The notes under the pieces were generated by a model. The model was not told the origin of the DNA, made no database searches, and saw only the letters and a list, made by a program, of their open reading frames with translations. A program made the translations under genes and the position numbers. This document shows, piece after piece, positions 42,506-56,300 of a stretch of DNA of 64,000 nt. Position 1 is the first letter of the stretch. The number at the start of each line of letters is the position of its first letter. The stretch spans positions 22,378,454 through 22,442,453 of the forward strand of contig JABAKD010000002.1 in the NCBI GenBank assembly GCA_012845835.1. The letters are read 5' to 3'. Source of the DNA: Undaria pinnatifida (Eukaryota; Sar; Phaeophyceae; Laminariales; Alariaceae).

Positions 42506-44242
42506 ATACAAAGATAAAAGGGCTGTTGTTGTACCAGGTACGTATATCCCACAAAGCGTCAAGGAAGGGTCTCTAGATAAAGAGGTAATGGGAGAATGGG
42601 GGTATAGGGAAAACACGCCCGTGGCAGGTGCCCGCGCGTGCCCCGACCTGCCTCGATTCCAATGCTTGGACGCTCTGGCAAGACGCCCGCGGCCCATGCC
42701 AAGCACGCACATATTTTTATTTTCCTGCTCGGGTACATTGTTAGGGCTATAACGGCGCCGAGGCGCAGGAGAGGGCCAAAGGATCCCACCTTTCGACTCA
42801 AGTTGGGGGGGTATTCCCCCGCAATTCTGATAAATTTGTGTGACATAGCAAAGCCTTGGAAACAAACTGATGCAGTAGGGGCTTATGAGTGGTATTTCCC
42901 CTAGGCGATATTACGTCCGCGTCTGCGACAAGTCCATCTCGATGTCAATATAGCTGCGGTAAAGCATGCGATGTCCGTTTTGACCGAATGCACGCACGGA
43001 GGCTCTGAAAGAGGTCATTCGGAGTTGGGGAGGTGCGAGAAATTTACTTGATCCGTTACACCACAACTAAGTCGGTACACAATAATAACGGAATACACCC
43101 CGAAACGTTTTTCGATGTGAGACTACACTCAAGCCTTTCAAATCAGTGTTTACGTTCAGCGGGTAAGACACGAAGGCAGCAACCCTCGCGAGAAGTGTTT
43201 GCACAGGCGCGGGCGCCCAGAACAAAAAAGTATCTACGTTATCCCCCCCCTGTCCCGGCCAGGAGGCCCGAATCTAACAAAAAAAGGAGTGGGGGTCATG
43301 GATTTTTTTCTTGGTGCCGGTAAAGACAACAAGATCTCAAAAGATTGTGGCGTTTGCATCCCGAGCCATGTCTCAACACACTTACATGCGGGTGCGTTCG
43401 TCAAAGTTTTCCGACTACTTTGCTGCACGCCTCTGACCGACGAATATCCATTAGCCTCGACGTTGCAACTTTGTTACCTCTCCCACCGTGCCATTTCGGC
43501 CTCGGGATTTGCTCGCTAATCCTGACCCCCTCCCGTCGCGGTTCGCGGTTGACGAGAGGCAGGATTTTAATAAACAAAAAGTATATCGTAAGCCTAAAAA
43601 AACGTATTAAGGCCCAATTCGCCATCGTCGCCACGCTTTTGAGAACGTGCATCGCGATAGAGCATTGCGAGTGCTGCGACGTGGGGTGCTCCACACTTTT
43701 TTAAACGCGCATCGCTAAAGAAGCAGTGCGAGTGCTGGGATGCGGGGCGCTCAGTAGATTCAGTGACCACAACCATCGCCAGCGCCCACCACAAATAAAG
43801 TCATGTTCACACACCTTCGGCCCTAGAGTACTCCTGCGGCGGTGACAATCAAAAGAAATGCCGTCCCTCACTGCTATCCGTCGGCGATACACGCGCACTG
43901 TGGCAGTGATTCATCGCAATGTGGTGAGAAAACACTAGTACCTCTCTTTCTTTTACCATTGAGGCAACGTTCCGGGTGAGGGGCTGTTTAAAAACGCCGA
44001 CAGGGCGATCCCGAGACACGCATGCGGATGGCTCCCTCGCCATATAACCATAAACCAAACATAACATCTTCTAAACCTCGCTCAAACACCATAGATATTA
44101 CAAACGTACGATCAGCTGGTTAGCGCCTGCATTCTTCTTGGGCGCATTTTCTGGGTGCGCAACGTCCCAGGAAGGACCGGACATCCTAACAAAGCACATA
44201 ATTTTCGTCTCTAACCGCTGCAAAAACGCGGAATATCCGCCA
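42506..44242. other. Gene-free interval before the GH81 3' end
   Basis: No recognised gene on either strand. The part nearest 44242 presumably includes the GH81 3' UTR. No clear polyadenylation signal was singled out. Confidence 0.4.
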
Positions 44243-47200
44243 CTAACCGCAACACTCCAGCATTGTCCCGTCCGGTGCGGGGCAGCAGTCGCCCACGAGA
44301 GAAGCGCAGCCTTGATGGCTCGAGCACGCTCGCCCGCCCCCGCCCGTCGCTTCCGGCGGCGACGGCGACGACGAGTTACCGGTGGACGGGCTGGAAACGT
44401 GCTTGGCCCCACAGCACCCCAAGTAAGTTCCTCCTGCTGTCGGGCAACAGGTACCCTCTAAATTCAGTGTTAAACACCTTCGCACGTCAGGGCCGCGAAT
44501 TTAGGGTTGGACATCGGGCAGCGCAGAGAAAACAGACGGCGCACCGTTAAAATAAAAAGGGAGATGTGAAAAACCAACGGCGCGGTCTGCAAGCGTAGGG
44601 TTGCCAGGAGCTGCGAAGGCTTTGGACACATAATCATGCCGCACGTGGTTCTCTGTGGTTTCTCAAACTACCAGTATAGCCCATCGGCGCGATGCACTTT
44701 GCTCCCGCACAAGCCTACGGCCCACTCAGGTTGGAATAAAAAGGGAGATGTGAATAACCAACGGCGCGGTCTGCAAGCGTAGGGTTGCCAGGAGCTGCGA
44801 AGGCTTTGGACACATAATCATGCCGCACGTGGTTCTCTGTGGTTTCTCAAACTACCAGTAGAGCCCATCGGCGCGATGCACTTTGCTCCCGCACAAGCCT
44901 ACGGCCCACTCAGGTTGGAATATAAAGGGAGATGTGGATAACCAACGGCGCGGTCTGCAAGCGTAGGGTTGCCAGGAGCTGCGAAGGCTTTGGACACATA
45001 ATCATGCCGCACGTGGTTCTCTGTGGTTTCTCAAACTACCAGTATAACCCATCGGCGCGATGCACTTTGCTCCCGCACAAGCCTACGGCCCACTCAGGTT
45101 GGTTCTTCCGCTGCTAAGTGCATGAATTAATAACGCTAACGAGGGCAACCACAGAAGACCACAAGAACGTGGGGAAGGGGGGTTATATCCTTGCAAAGGT
45201 TCCCGGCAAACACCAGATCTAAGTAGAGAAACAGGCAACAGACGTCGCAGTCCTAGGCACGCAGATCCCCCGTGATCACGGCAAGGCACAATGTCACAAA
45301 CCCCAGACGCGCCCAATGTTTGGTGGCATCACCATATCCTGCTGTTGGCCGGTTCTATCCTCTGCCGCTAGCCCGCACCCCCACCTGTCTGTATACCACC
45401 CACGCCGTCTACAACCAGGGTGCTTTCTAGCGCGCCATAAACAACGGTCAACGAGAGCTGGACGTGGCCAACTGTCTAGCGTCTTAAGCCGCAATAAGGC
45501 CGATTGTGCCCCTCCCCCAATCGGCGGCGACGTTCCTTTTTCCCCCTTCTCTGGCTTACCCTTCGTTCGAGGTGCAAAGAGCCAGGGGATCGACGTTCTT
45601 GGCCTGTGAGCTCTCTGGCGAGTTTTCCTGCTCGCAGCATGAAAGCATCTCCCCCGATACCGCAGGACAGCACAGGCCTGTCTTCAGGTTTAACGCCACG
45701 CACTGAGGGTTCGAGGAGCAAGATGACGGACCCTTGAATAGCGAGAAAAGACACCAAAAACAGTGGGCGTACAGAGGATTGGAGCGAAGTGAGACAGTTA
45801 ACCGATTTTAGCTCTTGATACGAAGGCCTGTGATTGGTTGGTCTCCATCCGAAATTCGCCAGTGCGCCTGCGCCCACGGCCAGCAAATACGCCCTCGAAA
45901 TCAATGAGGGGGGGGAGGTGCCAGCAACCAGGGTCCAGACAACACGCGTTGCCAGTCCACCATACCGAACATCGTAAGGCGGCCTGGTCGGGAGCGGCAC
46001 TGCACAGGGCCATGCCGTCCGTACCCAAGCCGACCAACCAACAACGACAGGGAGAGGTATACCGCAGGGAACAGAAAGAGAGGCAAAAAGTCGAAAACGA
46101 AGACACAGGGAAGGCGGCGTGAGAAACCTCTCCAAGCTCATGGTTCCATTGGCTGGTCTTTAGATCGCGCGTCCCCGATACATTTTGATATAACCATACG
46201 TGAGTTCGACGCTATGGACAGTGTATGTGACAGGAGAATGCGCCAAATTACACTCACCCTGCTCTTGATTGAGCGACCGCGTACGATGGCGGGCCCGATG
46301 TGCCTCGAGAAGACACCTTCATTTCACCCGCCTCAAAAAGTCTCATATCATCCCCCCTCAAAACCTACAGTGTCGCGCCCCGAAACTCCTAAGCGGAGCG
46401 ACAGCGAGCATGTCTTGTACATGGGGAATTACATAGCGTGGCTGCATGCACCGTCCCCCGACGGAATAAAACATGAAACAAGAATGTTCAAACCGGGCAT
46501 CAATTAATACCTCGGGGATCCCCTCTCCGCTTGGGCAACAACCCAGCCAGCGACCGTCCGCCGACGGACAGCATAACTTCTCCTGCGTTAGTCCCTACAA
46601 GAAAAACAGGAATGGCCGCAAGCAGATCGGGGCAGGCGCGCGGGGGAAGACCGAAGGTAGGAAGCATCACAATACCATTTTCCCGCAGAGCGAGAAAGAG
46701 CGGCGCAGGTCCATCCCTCACATGATCAGCAAAACAAATTCTAGCGGGCGGTCCGTTTAAAAGCCCCGCAGAGGCGGCTACCGGCACGGACTGCCACCCT
46801 ATGGCGAGCATGCTAGAGAACCCATACGAGGAAAAAAAATGGTGAGATCACTCACGAAGTCTAAACAGGGAAACGAGCACTTCGTGCAAAACCTTTGGGG
46901 ACCTTTGCCTCCGAACATTGCACAAAACTCGCGAAATTAGACAGCAAAACAAACCAGTCCAAGCAGCAGTAGTGCCAGTGTATCCGGGAGCTACAGCCGG
47001 AACCTCGAACATAGCAAGCTTCTGCAGCACAATTAGTATGGTCATCGAATCACCGTTCGATTACAAACAACCACGCGCGCGCCACAAAAGTATACTGCTG
47101 TGCGATCATCGCCACTGAACTCCACAAGGACGCGTTATATTCTGCCCCAAACTTCCGATCGCCGTTTTTGTGCGTAACCCCACGAGTTTTCAGGCTGGGA

Positions 47201-47304
47201 AGAATGAAGCGCTCTCACCCTTGCGTTGCATGCGGAATTCGCCTGGCACTGCGGTAAGACCTTGACCTCCGACTTGAAGGCGGTTTCGTTGTATGCTTCC
47301 ATTG
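44243..47304 (-). other. GH81 C-terminal tail: four six-cysteine repeats
   Basis: Exons 14-17 encode residues 773-964. Four repeats follow C-x2-[NH]-x2-C-x(5-10)-CCP-x3-G-x2-L-x-CC: Cys792-821, 834-862, 882-909 and 938-963. Examples are CSSNPQC...LCCPAVSGEMLSCC and CSSHQGCASLVGDCCP. Repeats 3 and 4 are joined by a Ser/Pro/Gly linker. The protein ends CCG-stop immediately after the last repeat. Six spaced cysteines suggest a small disulfide-bonded, carbohydrate- or wall-binding module. I recall similar tails on secreted stramenopile glycoside hydrolases, but the function is inferred. Confidence 0.85.
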
Positions 47305-50300
47305 CTGTGACCAATGGCAGCCGGCACGAAAGAGCAGGCGTGGGTCACCGGGGGGTAGATAGAGGAGGCGGGGATGGGGGGGGCAGCGGGAATGATAAAA
47401 ATACCTTCAAAAGGTATCAGGCGACTCCGACGTCCTACAAACGGAGGGAGGGGACTCTCTTCACCAAGTTGTACTCGACAACTAAGGAACAGAAACAGAC
47501 AGGAGGAATCGTAAGAGGCACCACGCCTCGCGCCTCGCGACATAACGCGGCGCGAGGCTTGACGAAAAAACTCCGAGGTAAGATTACCAAACTTAAGCAG
47601 CTAACACATAACGCAGGAAACAAACAGCAGCCGTGTCGTACCTCCTTGCGGCCGAGTTGCTATCCAGTACAGGCTGTTCGTCTTGGAGTTGCCCGCATCG
47701 AACACGTCGATCTCAGTGATGTTCACCCACGCTTCTAATGGAAGGACTACGGCCCCCGCGAGGGACACGAAGCCGGCCCACTGCGGACCTGAGGAGCACT
47801 CGAAGAGGTGCAGAGATGCAAAGGAAGGAAAACAACGAACGAAAGCGGAGTAAACTTGGTCAGTAGGGAGGGGAGGATGGGGGGGGGGCGTACTCATGCT
47901 GCTTGCCTCAGTCATTTGACCATTGACCACACATCTCAGGGTGGGGTGGGGGGGGTCATAATCTGCAATCCTCAGTCGTTTGGCGGATTTCCGTGTCGTC
48001 CCGGTTGGTACCTCGCAATTTTGTGGGTTCTGCGGGCAGTATTTCCGATGGTTGTGGCAGAATGGGCACGGGGATAGGGAACCGGTCGGGAGACAAAGAA
48101 ACAGGCACGAACAAAAATAAAAAACACGACTCTCGGCTTACTGTAGCATTTCGTTGACAGATCAAGGTTCTCGGAGTTAGACACTGGTTCCGACAGCACT
48201 TACGCTTTGTCTAGCATATTTCAGACGGCGTTCCCAACCTTGTGCTGAGCAACTTCTCTGCAAGGCACAACAGAGATCCCACCGGACTCGGTTTCAACAA
48301 GACACAAAGCAAAAGCATCATAACTCCAACCATAAAAAGTGCCAACCAAACAAACAAGGAGCAATGCCTGGTGACTACAGTCTCAGCATATCACCACCAA
48401 GCCGGTCTGGTTGGGGAATGTCCCCACAATCTATTTTTCAATCGGCCACAGTACGGGAGACGCGCGTTCGACAAGCGCACACGGGAAACATGTCATTTCC
48501 ACAGCTGCAGAAACAAAGTGCAACTAAACACTCCAGATCTTCCGTCGCAACAGTTGAGAAAATTAAATTTCCACGCTTGTCATGCCCTAATATTCTCCTT
48601 TCCCTCCCCCTCTCCCGCCCTCCAGCTTCCTCGCGCGTTCAACATTTCTTCGGAAAAGAAGCCACTGCTGTCGTGCAAAGATGGAGACGGCGGCTGGGGC
48701 GGCGGCGAGGACTAAAGGTACGCACCTAGGCCGGGATCGTTGAACGCAGTCTCCAACACCGGCCATTCTTGCTCCATAAAATCTCGCCCCAAGAGCTCCT
48801 CCGTGATGGGCGTAAACGGGAGCATGTTGATACCATGGACGTACTCCACGTCATCGCCAAACCTGTTGGCGTCGACAACACCATATAAGTATGGCGTGTG
48901 CACGTGCGAGCGAGAGATGAACGAACACCACGGTGAGCGGCGGCGGCGGTGGTGGTGGAAGCACGGGTTTAGAGGAGTCGGGATGGAGCGCGGGAACGCT
49001 CTGCGAATGGTGTTGGCTCGTGCAGTGGCACCGTACATCCCCCAGCTTGTAATACTTCGAAAGCAAAATCGCCGAAAGACGGCAAGAGGTCCAGGTCTAG
49101 AAAACTGCAAGGTTGTCGTGTAAGTCGTACGGCCAACTGCACAGAAAGACGACCATCGAACATGGTGATAGCAGAAAAGTACGCAAAACACAGAACACAA
49201 CGAATCGAGAGAAAGACACGAGAGCGGCGGTGAACGAAAACTAGAGAACCCATGCGGGTGCAACCCGACTAATGGGAACCGTGGAGACGCAGCAAGACAA
49301 GGCAGCCAACACAAGAAACGGATGCATACCATCTAACAGTTAACACTACCCAAGGCACACACGTCTATCGATGGCTGCAAATTGATTGCCACACAGCATG
49401 ATGGACGCTGCTGACGTCGCAATCGCTTCTCCTGGTGGCGAAAAAGCTGTCCGCATGGCACAGGTCTCAAAAAGGACGCAAGGCGGCCTCGTGGGGGCGG
49501 GGGAGGGGCAATACGAACCGAAGCGCCTTGACAAGTGCCACAGCCGAACATCGTAGCGGAAGCGAGCACGAAAGGCGTTCAACCTGAAACATTCAGGAGG
49601 GGATGAAAATGCATCCCAGGTTTGAGGAACCCCGCGTAACGATCAACGCCAACAGGGAACGGGCAAAAGCAGCGAAATGTGATCGTTCTCTTACTCGAGT
49701 TTTGCGCCTGCCGCGTTCCTCTCACCACGTCAGCTGCACCGCCTCGAGCGACGCCACCATACCAACCATGCGGTGGGACGAAAAGAACGAGTCGTAAACC
49801 TGTGGATCCGACAACCGAGACAAACCAGGGAAGTTGGATCCGACAACCGAGACAAACCACGGAAGTGAGATTAGAGGGGGGGGGGGGTTACGAATGACAG
49901 CCAATTGCAACGAGCCAAGAACATGTGCACACCAACACACAAATACACTATCTGTGCCACAGTCGAACAGCGCTCACCGGCGGTACCAACACAGGCGGGA
50001 CGCAGGGCAATAAGTTATTGGATGTCACAACGACGCACAACACCGATAAAACAGTAATCCCTTGAAACGCCGGCAACCAAGAGGTCATCGGGAGAGGGGT
50101 GGAGGACAGCTCTAGGCACCATGCGTGCGAGCCCTCGGACTGCTCCTGCCATGTCATGTCACAAACATGGTCCGGCATCAGTTTTCGCTCCGAACAGGGG
50201 GGTCCGAGACTACAATCGTGGTCAACTTTCATTGCTCGTGCTATCCTTCGACGGCAGAACGAGTACGCCTGCATGGGTTCCAACCACCGGTACTGACTCA

Positions 50301-53300
50301 AGGTGCATACATGTGCATGCATGGGAGTAACTTGCCCTGTTGGGCGGGGTGTGCGTGGAATGTTTCCGGGGAGGGACTGCTGTAGCCGGCGACACCAAAA
50401 ACAATTTTTGCTGCCGCCTAATCCGACTGTCCTGAGTGGGCCGGTTCGTTTTCGCTCGGATTGCACTGCAGTTTGATTATCGCTGTGTTTATTTTGCAAG
50501 CACCTAAACCGCCCGGTTGGAACGTTATGTGCGTAGGCTCCAATTCCGTTTTTTTCCGTCAGGACACTCGCACCATATACCAGTTAATGCATGCGTACCT
50601 GGTATGCCGTACGGCATTCTGGCGGGCGAGAACTCGGTCCATCAGGTCTACGCTGTGGCCTACCACGGACTAACAGGCGGGCAGGTCAGCCGCATTGCTA
50701 TCCAACATAGAAACATACAACAACGCTCTCTCCCGCGCGTACCCCGTTGTCGTCCGGCATTTGCCAGTACTTCCGTGCGGCCCGTATTTCCATCGCCAGC
50801 AGCACCCTGCCCCAGTCCCGCATCCCGGTATCCCCGACGGCCAGCCCAAGGAGGTACACACCGTAATAGGCGTTGATGCTTTCGGAAACGCTCTCTTGGG
50901 ACTTACCGTCCCCCTGCGAGAACAGCCCCGAGGTCCAGCTGTGGCCATCGTAAAAGTCCTGTTCGCCGTTTTTAATCAGGGGAGACGGAAAGGTGGTGGC
51001 AGAAACCGGGAAAAGAAGACGGAGTGTGTGTCAGATTAGGGCCATAGGGTTTGAGGGCGTTGGTGTGCGTTATGGAATGGCAGGTTTAACGATGAGAGAA
51101 GCAGTGAAGTGAAAATCAGGGGAGGGAGGGGGGTGAAAGAGCACCTGCTGTGCGACATTCGAATCATGCGGGCGACTGAAATCGTTCAAGTAGAAAACCC
51201 GTGGCCATGGGATGGATACAAAGGCGGTACTCGGTGATTGAAGCGATTCAGTTGATTCCCCTCATGGTGGGGTGCAGGAAGCCCGTTTCATGTGTCAATT
51301 AACAATAGCACTCGTTAGACGGCCAATGCGACTGATATTACGCTGGCGTGGAAGAGAGTATTGGTTCGAGTGGGAGTGCGCACAACGAGTATACAACCAT
51401 CGGGGGAAGGGGATGATAAACATCCATGTGTTCGTAATGACGCTGATATGGTCTGCGGAAGGGGAGAGAGGGGAACGCGGGCAAGACGGGGGCTTCGGGG
51501 GGGTGCGGAGGGCACAATGAAGCAGCAACTATATACAACCTAATTCACGCGACAAACGACATGAGTCCGAGAGTAGATAACACGATCGTGCCTACTGTAG
51601 GTGCTTGGTTGAACTCGGTGGGGTATGTGGATGCTCGCGATTGTTTGGAGGCGGAAGCGGCATCCATTAGTAGCAACAAATAGGTTTTGACAACAAAGAC
51701 GTTTAACTGCAAGGGGATTCTGGTTTTCGTGGTGTAAGTGATGGGCTCGTGTGACGCCCCGGCTACCGATGAAGGCCACGGTAGGGGGGTCATGTTTAGG
51801 GCCTCTCGTTTCGGCTGCTCCGAGCCACTGACGCGAGAGTGCCGGCTCAAGTTATTGTCGGGTATACAAGCTGTTGCTGAGCGTTGCGGGCTGGCGACGT
51901 GCACTGGCATAGTACTGGTTTGTGACGCTGTTCCAACGAAACGAACAAACTCTGAAATGCTACGTTGAAAGTGGAGGTACAGAGCCACTCGCGCGGCGGT
52001 AAAAAAGGGGGTATAACATTATTTTACTATAACGCCGTAGCCTACGTCTACCCGAAAACTACCACAACGGCTCACGCTTCAAATTTTATCCCGACGGAAC
52101 ACTGACGCTAAGAGATGAACATCTGGACCATCGCGTAACAGTAACCTCCCCGCAGAGTCACCAACGGAAGACAGAGTACAGTATTGAAAATCGACAACGC
52201 CATAACAGCAGAAGCAAGAGCAAGAGCAAGCGATGGCCTACAGGGTAAGTCAAATGACGGCTGGCATCGACAACAAGATTGCGAAAGTCATAATAATAGC
52301 AGCATCAACGACAAGACAACCGCAACAACTCTACCTTCTGACGGGCGACCGGAAAGTTCTTCGACCCTCCCCGCCCGGCGATGTCCTCCACCAAAAACTC
52401 GAGTTGCTTCTTGTACGTGCGATGGAAGGCTGGATGAAACTTCGTTAGGACTGCCGCCGCGTAGATCAAGTACCCGTAGTGGTACGTATGGTCGTTGTAC
52501 CAGGCGTTGCCAAAGTCCGCGTTCTGGTCGTTGAGCCCATCCTTGGTGACAATCCCTCCCCAGGTCTTATCGTACACCAGAAGATCCTGTCCGCATGAGA
52601 CGCGCGTGCTCTCTAGCGGCAATCAATATAACCAAGGAGAGCGGCATCCCGGGCGAAACGCCGATCTCAAACTTCCTCAACACTCTCGACAAAACAGGCG
52701 GCACGCGTTTGTCTCTTTTGCAGGCCCACACAACATTGCAGAGTCAACACCACCCGCAAAAGCCGTTCGCGAAACGTTCCTCTCCCCAGCACACACTCAT
52801 TCAAGCTGCCAACAACACAATCGGGCCAAGAAAAGCGAGCGCCAAAAACGGCAAAGGGCTGTCAAAAAAAACTTATAGAGCGCATCATTTTTTTTTGTTT
52901 GGTTTCCCTTGTACCTCGTTGTCGTTCTTCATCCAGGGGGTGAGATAGGCACTGATCGTGGCCAGTGCAGTGTCTCTGGAGCCATCGTCCCCTTGCAAAT
53001 TGGAGAGCGCATACACAGAGAGACATCATCGTGCCAGCATTTTTGAAAGGAGTCATCTGGTTAGTCGATGGACAATATTAATAGTTGTCAAGTGAAGTCA
53101 TTCACAGGAGCGTCTCTTGAGGCACCATGATCGTGCCCTTACGAAATGTATTTCTGTCTCTCCACTCGTAGTGCGCGGGCGCCCATGGCACAAAAAACAT
53201 GCAAATTCTTCAACACAAAGAAGAGGGTAAGCGACTACGAACGGCCGCAGTGAACGCAGCCCACAAGCTACGCATTTGCACGCCCTGAGTTTCTCAACGA

Positions 53301-56300
53301 CAGGCTCGACCACGTTGTTACCGTCCCATAAGTAGCTTGGTTTCGTATGTATTTGTGTACAATACCAAGCACAACAAACATCCACCCGGATTGTTGTCCA
53401 TTATATAATTATATCCCTATCGATGCGCGCCGCATCGCCCGTGAGTTAACTTCTCTTCGATGTATCCTCGCCCATGAATGAACCTCCTCTAGACGGATCC
53501 TCGGACACTGCCGAGGTGGTGGAAGAAAGAGGGGTCGAGGTAGTGAGTCATCTTTGTTGGTGGTGGTCTTGTTTTTGCCCACGCCACGCTCCCAGCCCAG
53601 AACCAAAACCCTCACCTAGCTCGTCGGCGATAAGCGCAAGCCTGGCCATCCGCGCAATTTCCTTGCCGAAGCCGTACACATCCGGGGCGGTCGGGAGGGT
53701 GGTGTGCAGATCGTCGGCTAGGGCTTTCCTCACCTGCTGCTCCCACGACAGGGACAGCAGTGGGTCGTCGATGCCCACAGAGGCCTCGTGTAGCGTCGTC
53801 TTCGCGGTCCACGCAGTATCTGTCAAGTTGTCGCGCATCTTCCAAACGGCTCCGACGATTCCCGTCATTGGCCCCTTTTATGAAGTTTTTCGCGTTTGGT
53901 ACGACACCAAAAAACGTGGCATGTTTTTTGAGCAGGCGGAGTTTCGCGGGGCGAGCGGGAACAACAATGAATGGTTCGGCACACCCAGTGCCGAACGCGG
54001 AACGGGGAAAAGGGAAACGGAAGTCAGGCACAGTTGGCGAAGAGCCGGCTTGAATCCGACCAGACAGATAAAGGCCTGTTGGGTTAGAGCAACGCACGGA
54101 GCGGGCTGCTTCGAGCATAGCCTCAACCGTTCTCCAAAGGTCCGTCCGTATGATAACTCGTACCCTCCACACTAGGCTCTCAAGTTAACCCCTTCAGAAC
54201 TGCACCAACGTTTTAGGGGGGGAAACACTTGGAATCGGTATGGGGTTTTTCTTGCTATAGTAAATGAGCTGCTACTCGCGCATGCTTCACTGTAGGGCAT
54301 TGTGGACTCCTCGAGCCCCACCCTTCCCTCACCTTGATGCACTGATAGCTGTCCTTCATCACGAACGCCGCGTCTTGCCCGTTCGCCCCAACCAAGGTAT
54401 CCACGTGGTGAGGCAACGCCATCATCAACAGGTCGCCAAACCCGTCCTTCGCCCACACGTACCTGCGAGCGAGAGCGCGTGCCACCGCCACGAACAGCGT
54501 GAGAAATGTCAAGAAGCACTTCCAACGACACAAGTGGTCAAGAATCGCTTCCAACTACACAGATGGTCACGAATCGCTTCCAACGGATAGAGGGGGGCGC
54601 CCATTCTCTCGCGTTGAAACAAGCAACATCGTGGCGCCAAACCGATGGCAACGGGGTCGTCGGGAAAGGCCTGCAACCCCGGTCGTCAAGTGTAGTTTGT
54701 ACTGACGGAGTTTCAAGTATTTCTCACGAACTCGAAGCGCTTCCGCCGACCTTGCTTTGTCTCGTCTAACGTGACGAACTGCTACCAGCTTCACAGTCAC
54801 GTTTTCTCGGTTCCTGCTTCCTCGCCTACCTCCCACAGAAAACCGGGACCGCAAACCCATTCAATGACGACGGTCCTAAAAGCAACACGGGTACATAATA
54901 TTGCTCTGCGCTTCGTAAGCTGTCAGGATTGCCGTTTTTGGTTTTGGCAAAACGACGTACCCAGCCGTGTCAGGGACCCTCTACATTGGGCGCTCGGGTT
55001 CGACAAAAAACGTAAACAGGGCGACAAAACCAATATCCGCTCTGACGCAAACGGGCGACCTCGACGATCTTTGGAGTTGCCCTGATAAACGAACCATGGC
55101 CGCGCGGGGAAAGCCCCTATGAGAACGACAAAAAACGCAAACATGCTCGGGCTGAGGTTCAAGTCCGGATTCACCTCGTCTCCATCTCGTCATCATACAC
55201 TGAAAAATCGACTCTGCCACCCCGTGGATAAGCGTACGCGTGGCGAGTCAGAGTCTTCTCGCTATCTTCGTCCCACGGATGCGGCAGCACAGCCACGCGC
55301 ACGATGCCTGAAAAGGGTCTCTCCATCTGACAAAATCGGACACAACCAATCACGGACGCGCGGTGGGGAACACGCTGGTATTGCGGGTGCGTTTCATATT
55401 AAACCTTTCACACCAGCCGGTGTTTGCCAGCGGCACATGCGGTTGGTACGGACAGGAAGACCTCAAGGGAGGGGTTGGGGTGCAGTGTCGATGCCGTGGA
55501 CGGCATACTCACCCCAATCTGTGGGGGGTGAGCGACACATTTGAGGGACGCCCATGCATCCCAGCGCGTCTTGTAGAGAAACGTGTGGCGGACATGAGTG
55601 TGTTGGTGGGGCGTGCCTCCAGCCAGAGCGGTGTCATGAGCTGATGGCAACAACAGCCACCGGCGGCAAGCTCGGCATCTCGACCAAGGGCGATGGTGTG
55701 CTTGTTGCTGCTTACTGCACAAACAATCCGCAACGGAGGTCGAAGGAACAAAACCAAAAACCCATCACAATCACGGAAATAACGATTACATAAGGTATGC
55801 TCGACGCAACCCCTCCGCCAAACGTGACTCTTTATTTCCGGGCATAACGCGCTTTGCCGTCGAAACCGTAAGCAACCGCCCAGTATGCAGCTGGTGACGA
55901 CGCTCGAAAAACGCGCACTCACCTCAACCTCGTGCTCGGAAACCAGCTTCCACGTCACCGACTCGGACGTAAAAACGAGCCAAGTCTCCCAGTTGCTGAG
56001 CGCCAGCTTAAATGTGGTCCCGTGCATGGAAGACCCCACCTTAGCCGCCTCACCGTCCACCTTGAGATAACAAGGTAACACCCGGGACAGATGGCACCGT
56101 ATCGAACCATGCGGTTGGACAGTGGTGCACTTCAGCGCCATCTTCACACGGAGCGCATTTGCGGACCGCAGGCTGGGTGTATCTAAATGGCCCTTGCCCA
56201 CTCAGAGGGCATACATCGAGCGAGGGGCGAGCGTCGTCGCATTCGCTGACAATGCACGTAAATGCACGGCCAACCGAGGCGCGGGCATCGAGGAGCACCG

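Noticed and set aside
42325..42752. Tyr-run and Asn-run proteins
   Set aside because: Products of the (ATT)n microsatellite at 42452-42502.
45476..46141. 221-codon minus-strand frame
   Set aside because: It covers GH81 exon 16 in the wrong frame. The correct frame there gives the CCPAVSGEMLSCC repeat and joins exons 15 and 17 in phase.
47601..47641. GH81 stop codon directly after NSLYWIATRPQG (frame runs to a TAG at 47601)
   Set aside because: A donor at GGAG|GTACGA joins in phase to exon 14 and then to three exons carrying a regular Cys-repeat series ending in a stop, which chance would not give.
53474..54175. 233-codon plus-strand frame
   Set aside because: Antisense shadow of GH81 exon 7 and its flanking introns; no family similarity.
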